Shown here: positions 56,395 to 64,000 of the stretch, one piece after another
Layout: the number at the start of each line of letters is the position of its first letter
Numbering within the stretch: the first letter of the stretch is position 1
DNA from: Buttiauxella agrestis ATCC 33320
GTDB lineage: Bacteria > Pseudomonadota > Gammaproteobacteria > Enterobacterales > Enterobacteriaceae
NCBI GenBank assembly: GCA_024169445.1
Contig: JALKFA010000001.1
Location: forward strand, 4,154,001 to 4,218,000
DNA length: 64,000 nt
Direction of reading: 5' to 3'
Position numbers and translations under genes: made by a program
Notes under the pieces: model-generated
Seen by the model: only the letters and a program-made list of their open reading frames with translations
Database searches by the model: none
Told to the model about the DNA's origin: nothing

Positions 56395-59300
56395 TCACTG
56401 GCATTGAGCAATGCGGGCGGGTAATTGAGAGAAATGATTATTTGGCACCGCTGAGCGCTGCTGCGCTTTTTTGTCGTGCAACTCAAGTTGTGCATCGGCA
56501 TTGTCGTTTAGTGACTGGTTGAGCGCCTGCCATTGCTGCCAGGTTTCCCGAACCTTGTCTTGCGGCCCCGTCTGGTAGCGCACCAGAACTTCTTTGATGC
56601 CCATGGCGTCCAGTTGCGCCGCATCTTCAGGGAAGTCGCTGGCAAGATAGCGATGCTGTCCGTCGGACATGTCTTCAAGGAAGTCAGTCCAGGCCGAATC
56701 GCCAAAGTACTCGTACGTCAGGTCAAAACCAGGGAAGTTCACCACCAGCGTGATGCGGCTACAGTGGCCAGGACGCCAGCGGAAAGGTGACTGTTCGCTG
56801 AAGTTCATGCTGCTGAGAGTCCAGCGTTGTTCATCACAAAACAGCGTCACACGCGTGCCTGTTGGCATCAGACGTGCACCACCAGGAATGGTCGCAGGCT
56901 GGCTTTTTAGCGTGATCTCGATGGATTTTGCTTCCAGCGCCGTTATCTGAGTTTCAAGTTTGCTCTGCTGTTCTTTCAGGGATGCCAGCGCATCATCATT
57001 GCGCGTGCTGTCACGTTCTGGCATGGCCAGCACATCATCCGGGCGCAGAACGTGGTTAACCATCCGCAAAAACTCGGGCGTCAGGCCGGTTGTCAGGCCA
57101 TCAAACTGCCCCGCCGCTGGCCCGTTGTCCCCCACTACAAGAACACTTTTTGCTGGCCCGCGAATAAAATCAGCGAGGTATTGCCCGCTCAATTCTTGCT
57201 GTTCTTTGTAATCCAGACGTGCGGCATTTTTTTCCATCGGCCACAGCACCCGACTTTGCCATTGATCCTGAAGCCAACAGCCCGATCGCTGCATGGCATG
57301 CGCCACCAGCCAGTGAGCATCGGTTTTATATAAAGCCCAGACGGCATTGAGCGCGAAGTCATCTTGTTCTGCGGAAACACTTTTGCGCAGCGTGGCAAAG
57401 CGGGTGTCCAGTTGCTGCAAAGGATTAGCCGCAGCATCTTCCCCACTCAGAAATAAACCACGGGTGAGTCGCTCACTTTTTACTGGCGTGACAAACGCAT
57501 CAGAAACGGCAGCGCGCAGGCTCCCTTTCCAGGCCAGCCAATTTTTAATATTGAGGTCGCTCACCGCGCTATTTAGCGTTTTGTTGTCCAGCTTGATAAC
57601 ACTCGCCACTTTCTGTAAGAACGCTTTTTCCAGGCGGCCGGCGCTGTTCATCACTGAGCCGTTTAGCGGAGTCTGTTGCAGTTTTTCTAGCTGACGCAGT
57701 TCCCGCAGCCAGCGGCTGGCATCCTGGCCGGGAATATCGGCAAGTTGTTCCGTGGCATAGTGGGCAAATGCCATTGACGGGCTATTGCCCTGGTCGATTG
57801 ACACCAGGGTAGATTGCCACTGAGCCCCATTTAGCACCGGTGCGGGCTGGTTGCTCATCGCCAGTATCAGGGTCATCCATTGGTTCTGGCGCAGTGTGTT
57901 CCAGTTTTGTTCAAAGGCTGCCAGTACCGGCATGCTGACATTTTTACCCGCCGCTTGCCGGACTGTATCCAGCCAGTGCTGGATTTGCACCGATCCTTGT
58001 ACCGTCCACAGACCATCGAGCTGCACATTGTTTTGTGCCCAGGGCAGGAAATCTACCAGGTTAACCGGCGTCAGTGCCTGGGAAGGGGCTATCAGCCATG
58101 TCCAGGAAGTATCACTGTTGACCAGTTGCCCCAACAGTTTGCGTAATGAATTCAGTTGTTCCGCGCCGCCGGGTTGCTGTAACAACTCACGCTGTAGCGC
58201 GATGTCATAGGCCAGAGGTAACGAAGAGTCCGCACCGGTCAGGCTCAACAAAGGAGACACGGGAGGGTGTTTTTCCAGTTCGGCAAGTGACTGCCCATCG
58301 AGCATTGCCTGTTTGGTCATAATGGCGCTGGCCAGGTTCAGGACTAACTCGCGTTTCCCCTGCGGCAGTGCTTCAGCAAACAATTGCTGATAGCGTTGTT
58401 CAGCCGCCTGCATGTTGACCGTGCTGCGCGGAGTGGCCGCCAGAATCGTTTCTTCCAGCTGGTGGTGCCGCTGATTAAGCAACGGCACGAATAGCAGATG
58501 CTGCAACGGTGATTCGTTCCAGCTCTCAATACCTTTAAGTTGCTGAACCTGCTGCTCAGGCGTCATATCCTGAAGATTCCCGGCCCCCAGGCCGTAGCTG
58601 CTCGCCCCACTCCAGGCCAGGTAGAGCGACGCCAGCACACTAAAGGTCATGACTCCCCAGCGTTGAAAATAACGGCGGCTAAACCCGATCGGCGCGATTT
58701 CCCGCTGGCGGCTAAGCGTTGGCAGCAAGTGGCTGATCAGATCATGGGTAAATAGCGCTTTGCGTGCGGCGCTATTTTTACTTACCTGTTCGGTGGCGCT
58801 GAACCAAATCCCACCTAATTGTGCAGGTTCGAAGTAAGCGTCGGGTTCACATAATGCCGCCAGATAACGCTGCAAAGCAGGCTGCAACTGCATCAGTTGT
58901 TCCGGGAAATCCAGCAATGCGAGAGTGTCATTATCGGGATCACCGCCAGACAACATGCTGACCCGGACTTTATCCAGCCCGTCTTTCACGCAGGTAAAGA
59001 GCGGGTCAAGCAAAGCGGGGTCTTTACCATCAACAACCGGCGAAGTCAGCCAGTAATAGCCCAACGCCTGCTGACGCTGAGCAGGTGAAAGTTTGCTTGC
59101 CCACTGGCTAAAACCAGCGATTTGATCGCAACAGGTGACAAAAAGGTAGACCGGCAAACGGCGCTTAAGTTTTTTAATCAATGGCTCGATTTGCGTTCGA
59201 ACAAGACGGGCATTGAGATGTAAATCTGCCGCCTCTTTTCCCCGTAAATCCGCGATGGAAACGCACACCACAATGCCCGCCGGAGAAGGTACGCGTTGAC

Positions 59301-59829
59301 ACCAGTTAACCAGATTGAGCCAGCCGCGTTCAAAAGCAGGCGTTTTACTGAGGAAATGGCTCGAAAGGTCAAGGAAACCGGAGGAGTGGAAAAACCACCA
59401 GCGCAGGGTGCGCGTAGGCACCACCAGTGCACTTTCAGGCTCGTTTGAAAAAAGGGGCAGACCAGCACTCGCCATCAGCGTGGTTTTACCGCTGCGTTTA
59501 CCCGTTAAGATAAACCAGGGTAGGTGCTGTTTACGCCTTTTGATGCGTTTAATCACCGACTCACCCGCTTTCCAGTGTTCAAACAGAACATGTTCCATTC
59601 GGGTCAGCGTTAAGCGCTGTTTCAAATAAAGAACATATTTGCTCTGAGAGATCCCGCGCAGCGAAAACCAGATTAAACGAACCACTAAAACAGCAATAAT
59701 TAATGCAAACCACAGAATAACCGCAGCGGTAAAAGAGCGTTCACTAATCACCGCAATGCACAAACAAAAAACAAATAGCAAGCACAGCAATATTGCCCAT
59801 GCAAAAAATTCAATCAGTTTTTTAAACAT
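56395..59829 (-). CDS. tssM: T6SS membrane-complex protein TssM (IcmF)
   Basis: Start MFKKLIEFFAWAILLCLLFV (1144 aa) is preferred; an in-frame ATG 30 bp upstream would overlap tssL. Membrane helices at ~10-29, ~33-52 and ~400-420. A cytoplasmic NTPase-like loop has Walker A 'GKRSGKTT' (~108-116). The long periplasmic part ends in a beta domain ('FPGFDLTYEYFGDSAW'). With TssL and TssJ it forms the trans-envelope channel. Confidence 0.95.
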   Translation of the reverse strand: MFKKLIEFFAWAILLCLLFVFCLCIAVISERSFTAAVILWFALIIAVLVVRLIWFSLRGISQSKYVLYLKQRLTLTRMEHVLFEHWKAGESVIKRIKRRKQHLPWFILTGKRSGKTTLMASAGLPLFSNEPESALVVPTRTLRWWFFHSSGFLDLSSHFLSKTPAFERGWLNLVNWCQRVPSPAGIVVCVSIADLRGKEAADLHLNARLVRTQIEPLIKKLKRRLPVYLFVTCCDQIAGFSQWASKLSPAQRQQALGYYWLTSPVVDGKDPALLDPLFTCVKDGLDKVRVSMLSGGDPDNDTLALLDFPEQLMQLQPALQRYLAALCEPDAYFEPAQLGGIWFSATEQVSKNSAARKALFTHDLISHLLPTLSRQREIAPIGFSRRYFQRWGVMTFSVLASLYLAWSGASSYGLGAGNLQDMTPEQQVQQLKGIESWNESPLQHLLFVPLLNQRHHQLEETILAATPRSTVNMQAAEQRYQQLFAEALPQGKRELVLNLASAIMTKQAMLDGQSLAELEKHPPVSPLLSLTGADSSLPLAYDIALQRELLQQPGGAEQLNSLRKLLGQLVNSDTSWTWLIAPSQALTPVNLVDFLPWAQNNVQLDGLWTVQGSVQIQHWLDTVRQAAGKNVSMPVLAAFEQNWNTLRQNQWMTLILAMSNQPAPVLNGAQWQSTLVSIDQGNSPSMAFAHYATEQLADIPGQDASRWLRELRQLEKLQQTPLNGSVMNSAGRLEKAFLQKVASVIKLDNKTLNSAVSDLNIKNWLAWKGSLRAAVSDAFVTPVKSERLTRGLFLSGEDAAANPLQQLDTRFATLRKSVSAEQDDFALNAVWALYKTDAHWLVAHAMQRSGCWLQDQWQSRVLWPMEKNAARLDYKEQQELSGQYLADFIRGPAKSVLVVGDNGPAAGQFDGLTTGLTPEFLRMVNHVLRPDDVLAMPERDSTRNDDALASLKEQQSKLETQITALEAKSIEITLKSQPATIPGGARLMPTGTRVTLFCDEQRWTLSSMNFSEQSPFRWRPGHCSRITLVVNFPGFDLTYEYFGDSAWTDFLEDMSDGQHRYLASDFPEDAAQLDAMGIKEVLVRYQTGPQDKVRETWQQWQALNQSLNDNADAQLELHDKKAQQRSAVPNNHFSQLPARIAQCQ

Positions 59830-59833
59830 TTTA

Positions 59834-60460
59834 TTACCCGGTAAAAAAACCTGAACCAATAGCTAACATAAGGGCATAGATAAATAACGGTAATGACAAC
59901 AGCAACCCTTTACGTTGCCGCAATTTTTTACGCGTTTGTTGGTTTCCGCTAAGGGTTCCTGAGCCAGGTTCAACCAGGTTTGCCTCGTTTGGCCACTGTC
60001 GCCAGGCTTCGGGTAAGCACTCTCTTTCACTATCAATACGTTGTTGTAATAACTGGGCATCGTGTTGGGTATATTTCCCGTGAAAGCCCATCAATAAACA
60101 AAACAGAAACACCATTCTTAATGGCGTATTGGTTTTATCGAGGGTATCAAGGCGGGTGAAAAACTCTTCGCCACCAACAGAAATATTGAAGTAATGCTTT
60201 TGCAGTAATGCTGCGCGCCACTCCTTAACCCAGGAAATGGTCGAACATAACACCCGTTCATCTAAATAAAGCACCACCGCAAAATAAGCATCTTCACATT
60301 CTTGTTGTTCATGGTGCAATTCAGATTCACATAATGCTTGCTCTAATAACTCTATGCACTGACTGCGAAAAACCGCGTAATCCTCATGTAATTGAGGTTG
60401 AGTCAATAACGTGGTCACCAGACGGAATAAAGGTAAATAACAATTCAATAAACTCATCAT
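59834..60460 (-). CDS. tssL: T6SS protein TssL (DotU)
   Basis: A 208-aa protein with the DotU cytoplasmic helical domain ('YFAVVLYLDERVLCSTISWVKEWRAALLQKHYFNISVGGEEFFTRLD' in blocks) and a C-terminal tail anchor (~186-206: 'SLPLFIYALMLAIGSGFF'). No peptidoglycan-binding extension, so short form. Overlaps tssK by ATGA. Confidence 0.95.
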   Translation of the reverse strand: MMSLLNCYLPLFRLVTTLLTQPQLHEDYAVFRSQCIELLEQALCESELHHEQQECEDAYFAVVLYLDERVLCSTISWVKEWRAALLQKHYFNISVGGEEFFTRLDTLDKTNTPLRMVFLFCLLMGFHGKYTQHDAQLLQQRIDSERECLPEAWRQWPNEANLVEPGSGTLSGNQQTRKKLRQRKGLLLSLPLFIYALMLAIGSGFFTG

Positions 60461-61851
60461 GATGGCACCACAAAAATAATTTGAACCTGCAAATCGTCCG
60501 GCATATCAGGCCAGTAACAGGAAATACCTTTTCCTTTGATAACCTTGCTCCACAGGTCGCTATCCTGTTCGATAACAAAATAGTGAGAGTCACTACGGTT
60601 CGGCACGCCTCGCGGAGGTTGGCGGCAGGCACTCACCGGAATCCCCGGCAAAGCATGCTGGATTAACATTTCGATCATTTGCGGCGGTGCCAGCTTGATA
60701 CCGCCCTGGTTTTTTATCTGGCGGTTTTCCATCGGGATGCTGGCAGAACGCAGCAATAACAGCGCCGTTTCGCTTTGTTTAAACTCGAGGTTTTTGAACT
60801 CACCGCTGAAAACGCCCTGAGAATCTTTCTCAAGCGTGACATACGTATTGTCCTCAAGAATCAGGCTGTTCAGCAGGGAAATCAATGTCCTGCGTGCGCT
60901 TTCAAAACAATCCAGCAACCTATTATGGTTATAATCCAGCAGCTTGCTTTCGCTGTCTCGCCACTGCCCGTCAAAAGAACAACTGTCGCTAAAGGACGAA
61001 AGCTCGCCAATCAGCAGGCAGAGCAGGTTGTAAACCGTCCAGGGGTGAACCTGCCGTGCCTGGCAATAGTTTTTCAGCATCGGCAAGACACGATTAAGAG
61101 AGCGCATCGCCAGCAGCTGCGTCACCTGGTCGCCACGTTCAGCATCGTTCACCAGACGTTCGGAACGTTTATATTCTTCCAGTTTTCTGGCTCTGGCGCT
61201 CAGCTCAAAATAGATGGCTTCGATAAGTTTCTCGAGACTTTGGGAGCCAAAGAGCGTCACCGATGGCGGGGAAAACGCCTCATCTAACGTGACCCGGTCA
61301 TTGAGATAACGTAAGCGAGTTAATGGAATGCATTCGCAATCTACGGCATCGGCTTTTTCAGCATCTGATAGCAGGCGCACGTTGTAACACAAGCGCGCGA
61401 CTGTGGCGTCTGGCGCATGATCATAGACATCTTTCATCACCCGATCTTCCCCGGTATTCACCCAACGGGTGACCGCACGATCGTGCTCTTTTCCCAGCGT
61501 CGTGACGTTGCTGTGCTGCGGATCAAAACGACGCAATGCCAGCCAGATGGGCAGCGCCTGGTCGCGTTGCTTCCAGATATCGCGGAAGTTTCGTTTTTCA
61601 ATTTGGCAGTTTCCTGGCATCGATAAGAATGTCCCGCCAGGCATGATAAAGCGGATGTGATCGACACTGACCACATAATCGTCCAGCGCCGCTTTATTGA
61701 TTTCGACTTCAATCAACCCATGGTTATAAGGTTGCGCGAGCTGTAAGCGCTGGGCAAGCTGCCACTCATGGTGCAAATCAAGCGATTGAAAATGCTGCGG
61801 TTGAAGATATAACCCGGAGTGCCAGTAAATTTGTTGTTGTTCGCTGTACAT
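60457..61851 (-). CDS. tssK: T6SS baseplate protein TssK
   Basis: A 464-aa protein beginning MYSEQQQIYWHSGLYLQPQH, with the family hallmark 'W-x-x-G-L-x-L-x-P-Q-H-F'. Middle 'ARARKLEEYKRSER' helices and the C-terminal 'PRGVPNRSDSHYFVIEQDSDLWSKV' (blocks) fit TssK. It joins baseplate to the TssJLM complex. Coupled to tssJ by TAATG. Confidence 0.95.
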   Translation of the reverse strand: MYSEQQQIYWHSGLYLQPQHFQSLDLHHEWQLAQRLQLAQPYNHGLIEVEINKAALDDYVVSVDHIRFIMPGGTFLSMPGNCQIEKRNFRDIWKQRDQALPIWLALRRFDPQHSNVTTLGKEHDRAVTRWVNTGEDRVMKDVYDHAPDATVARLCYNVRLLSDAEKADAVDCECIPLTRLRYLNDRVTLDEAFSPPSVTLFGSQSLEKLIEAIYFELSARARKLEEYKRSERLVNDAERGDQVTQLLAMRSLNRVLPMLKNYCQARQVHPWTVYNLLCLLIGELSSFSDSCSFDGQWRDSESKLLDYNHNRLLDCFESARRTLISLLNSLILEDNTYVTLEKDSQGVFSGEFKNLEFKQSETALLLLRSASIPMENRQIKNQGGIKLAPPQMIEMLIQHALPGIPVSACRQPPRGVPNRSDSHYFVIEQDSDLWSKVIKGKGISCYWPDMPDDLQVQIIFVVPS

Positions 61852-62465
61852 TACCCTTTTTCCTCGACGGCAACGGGCGCGGTGTTCTGGGCGATGTTTT
61901 CCGTCTCATTGGGTTCGCCGGCACTGACAATACTTTCACTGCCCAGCGTGACGGAAAATGTGACGGGTGAAAGTGCCGATTGCCACACGGGCGACCACCA
62001 GCCGGTGCTGTGCGTGCTGACCGGGATTTCTGCCGTAAACATGTGTTGTTTAGTCGGGAACGGGTAATACCCGGCAACCAGCGCCAGGTTGCGCGTATTC
62101 TGTGCACGATCAATATGCAGAATATTGCTTTGTCCAGGCATCACGACATAGCGATCAAGCTGTAATACATCCCCTTCGTTGCCCGCTCCGGCAAACAGGC
62201 TTTTAAGCAGCGTTGGATTATTCAATAGCTTATCCAGCGCCGGTTTATCTTTGGTCTGTAACAGCAAAACCGTACAACTATTCGGCAGCTCATTGACGCT
62301 GTTTAGCCCCGGCTCTGCACGCAGGTTCAGGGTAATGGCACCGCTGGCAAACGGAGCGGATACCTTGTCAATAGACTGCTGACGCGCTTCCTGGTCGCCC
62401 GTGCTACACCCCGCAAGCATAAGCATGCTGAGTAACAGACCCACGAAGCTGATTTGACCTTTCAT
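61851..62465 (-). CDS. tssJ: T6SS outer-membrane lipoprotein TssJ
   Basis: A 204-aa lipoprotein, signal peptide with lipobox LAGC (Cys20). The mature domain has the TssJ pattern 'AITLNLRAEPGLNSVNELPNSCTVLLLQTKD' (blocks) and 'VMPGQSNILHIDRAQNTRNLALVAGYYPF'. It anchors TssM to the outer membrane. The C-terminal ~25 residues are an extra acidic tail. Overlaps tssA by ATGA. Confidence 0.95.
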   Translation of the reverse strand: MKGQISFVGLLLSMLMLAGCSTGDQEARQQSIDKVSAPFASGAITLNLRAEPGLNSVNELPNSCTVLLLQTKDKPALDKLLNNPTLLKSLFAGAGNEGDVLQLDRYVVMPGQSNILHIDRAQNTRNLALVAGYYPFPTKQHMFTAEIPVSTHSTGWWSPVWQSALSPVTFSVTLGSESIVSAGEPNETENIAQNTAPVAVEEKG

Positions 62466-63517
62466 TCTGTTTCTTGCCCTTTTAGTACTTTGTTGATGTC
62501 GCGCATACAGCTCTTGTCTTCCAGCATTTCATCAAGCCATTCGGTCAGTGTCATTCCCGCCCAACGCGCCGCACGCTCCATCAAAAAAGGGACCGGGCTG
62601 GAGGGTTCTGTCTGACGGAAAAAATGCGCAATTGTCAGCATTTGGCTGATGGCTAAATCTCGCGACATCTCCTGCTTTTGCGTCCTGCCAGCAAACATGG
62701 CGGACTCAGCAGATAAATCGGCTTCTTGTGGCGCTAATACATTGAGCGACATGATGTCGTCATAAGCGGGTGCCGCACGGTCAAACAGCCGTTTCATAAA
62801 GTCCTGCATCTCGGCAATCACGCTACGCGTTTGCCCCAGCGCAGATGAATCTGCCTGCGGGTTGACCTCGTCGTAGGTCGCTTCCAGGTGATTGAGCATT
62901 TCGATGAGCTGCTCAAGTGTTTCGCTCTGCGTTACAATTTTTTGTGGTACAAGCGAGAGTGCCCAACGATTAAATGTCTCCATCGAGAAGTCACTGTCTG
63001 AATCAGTACGGCTGCGGGCCATGGTGGATTGATGTTCCTGAAGGAGCACTTTTTGCCAGTGGTCCAGCGAGCTTTCTGGCTGCCCGAGTAACGGATAACT
63101 GTTCAACATCAGCGCCAGTTGGCGATCCAGACGATTCAGAATGCTGTGGCGAATAACCGCACCGTCTTCATCCAGCTCAGGCCAGGCGGTTTGCCAATAG
63201 CGTTCGAGAAACGCTGCCAGAAACTGCGTTCCCTCCAGTAAACCCGCCAGGCCGTTTTGCTGAGTTAAACCCTCAACAAACCAGCAGGCGACCTGGAGAT
63301 CTTTACTCTCCTTTTTCAAGACTTCGCGGCTCAGACGGATAACTTTGAGCCAGTCGGCCTTGCGTAATTCGGTTGCCCATTCACCCTGCGGCAAATAATC
63401 AGGATCGCTTTCGCGCGCCTGGCGAATATCGTCATAAATTTGTTGATATTCAACGTTGCGACCAGCGGGTTGCTCTTCACCGATCGGCACCAACAGTTCA
63501 TCAAAATTTGTTTTCAT
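62462..63517 (-). CDS. tssA: T6SS protein TssA (ImpA_N family)
   Basis: A 351-aa protein with the ImpA N-terminal domain: 'FDELLVPIGEEQPAGRNVEY', 'ADWLKVIRLSREVLKKESKDLQVACWFVEGL' and 'YWQTAWPELDEDG'. The C-terminal half has 'LTIAHFFRQTEPSSPVPFLMERAARW', as in short TssA proteins. It primes and coordinates sheath and tube assembly at the baseplate. Confidence 0.93.
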   Translation of the reverse strand: MKTNFDELLVPIGEEQPAGRNVEYQQIYDDIRQARESDPDYLPQGEWATELRKADWLKVIRLSREVLKKESKDLQVACWFVEGLTQQNGLAGLLEGTQFLAAFLERYWQTAWPELDEDGAVIRHSILNRLDRQLALMLNSYPLLGQPESSLDHWQKVLLQEHQSTMARSRTDSDSDFSMETFNRWALSLVPQKIVTQSETLEQLIEMLNHLEATYDEVNPQADSSALGQTRSVIAEMQDFMKRLFDRAAPAYDDIMSLNVLAPQEADLSAESAMFAGRTQKQEMSRDLAISQMLTIAHFFRQTEPSSPVPFLMERAARWAGMTLTEWLDEMLEDKSCMRDINKVLKGQETE

Positions 63518-63528
63518 TGCATCACACT

Positions 63529-63828
63529 CTAAGAAATCAAAACTGTTGGGCAGCCAACAACGATAGTGCCGCCGTGAGCCGTGCTGTCTCCCATCCGTGC
63601 GGCTGGCTTGCCACCAATCAGCACTTTGGTGCTGCCTTTAACCACTGAATCAGGAGGCCCGACGCACACCGCCATTGAACCGACTGTTGCGGCAGGAACC
63701 CCGCCAATCAGCACCGTCGGAGAGCCCGGAGTGGTGATTGGCCCACCGACGTGGGGGATGGGCGGCAAACCGGGGGTGACCATCGGGCAAACGTGCATGT
63801 CACCGACTCGTGCAGCGGGCTGGCCCAT
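63529..63828 (-). CDS. PAAR-domain spike tip protein
   Basis: Start MGQPAARVGDMHVCPMVTPG (99 aa), placed after the preceding TAA (TAATG coupling). PAAR repeats: 'PAARVGD', 'TVLIGGVPAATVGS', 'KVLIGGKPAARMGDSTAHGG' with the His/Cys metal ligands at ~12-14 and ~85. No C-terminal extension, so it is a plain spike-sharpening PAAR able to carry effectors non-covalently. Confidence 0.95.
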   Translation of the reverse strand: MGQPAARVGDMHVCPMVTPGLPPIPHVGGPITTPGSPTVLIGGVPAATVGSMAVCVGPPDSVVKGSTKVLIGGKPAARMGDSTAHGGTIVVGCPTVLIS

Positions 63829-64000
63829 TAATGACCCCCTTGCACGGTGTGCCATTGGGCAAGCAGGTTTTGTGCACCGATAAACGGGGCGTTATCTGCC
63901 GCCAGCAGGACACTCAACTGTTTCAGCGCGCAGTGCAGCATCAACGGGGCTAAATGTGCTTCGGGATAAACAGCCTCAAATTCGTCGGGTGTCATGCTGC
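63828..64000 (-). CDS. T6SS-associated ORF, partial or short (3' end at 63828)
   Basis: An open frame runs from the window end to a TAA overlapping the PAAR start. The possible ATG at 63995 would give a 55-aa protein (MTPDEFEAVYPEAHLAPLML...), but the frame stays open to the edge, so this may be the 3' end of a longer gene. Not recognised. Confidence 0.6.
   Translation of the reverse strand, partial: SMTPDEFEAVYPEAHLAPLMLHCALKQLSVLLAADNAPFIGAQNLLAQWHTVQGGH

Overview
The window comes from an enterobacterial chromosome (family Enterobacteriaceae; the genus cannot be fixed from sequence alone). The evidence is the conserved host order fliE / fliFGHIJKLMNOPQR - rcsA - dsrB - yodD - (dsrA) - mpgP - dgcQ - yodC - yedI - yedA - vsr, an ERIC repeat, REP-like repeats and an RcsAB box. 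Three blocks are present: a lambdoid prophage (about 1-31977, its structural end cut by the window edge), the flagellar/rcsA/vsr core backbone (31978-50575), and an AT-rich accessory stretch followed by part of a type VI secretion cluster (50890-64000).

Prophage, left to right: tail/head-completion, capsid, scaffold, portal and terminase genes (minus strand); small late genes and a KilA-N protein; lysis cassette (Rz/Rz1, SAR endolysin, class II-type holin); a tRNA with anticodon CAT; late terminator tR' and antiterminator Q; a nin region (ninG, ninF, ninE, ninB and unknowns); replication genes P and O with the iteron origin inside O; cII, nutR, cro. The immunity switch at 19675-19741 has three operators, followed on the plus strand by a lambda-type cI. 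Downstream of cI, where lambda carries rexAB, lies an AT-rich three-gene cassette: a four-helix membrane protein, a one-helix microprotein and a 301-aa soluble protein. It is my best candidate for an undescribed lysogen-encoded defence or exclusion system. The left operon then runs from OL/pL through nutL, an RNase III-type leader stem, N, small unknown genes separated by strong terminators, cIII, erf, ssb, a DEDDh exonuclease, accessory genes, xis and int. Int ends 35 bp from the fliE stop codon.

Backbone: fliE is divergent from a long overlapping fliF-to-fliR block encoding the MS ring, C ring, export ATPase and export gate. rcsA follows with its own RcsAB box. The sRNA gene dsrA is intact and an ERIC element abuts its terminator. 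vsr is present, but no dcm gene is seen next to it.

Accessory end: a secreted 165-aa protein and a 215-aa protein with a permuted NlpC/P60-like His...Cys pattern sit beside T6SS genes tagA/vasL-like, tssH(clpV), tssM, tssL, tssK, tssJ, tssA and a PAAR spike gene, all on the minus strand. Sheath, baseplate, hcp and vgrG genes are not in the window and may lie beyond it. All product names rest on reading the translated sequences and remembered family features; no database search was run.
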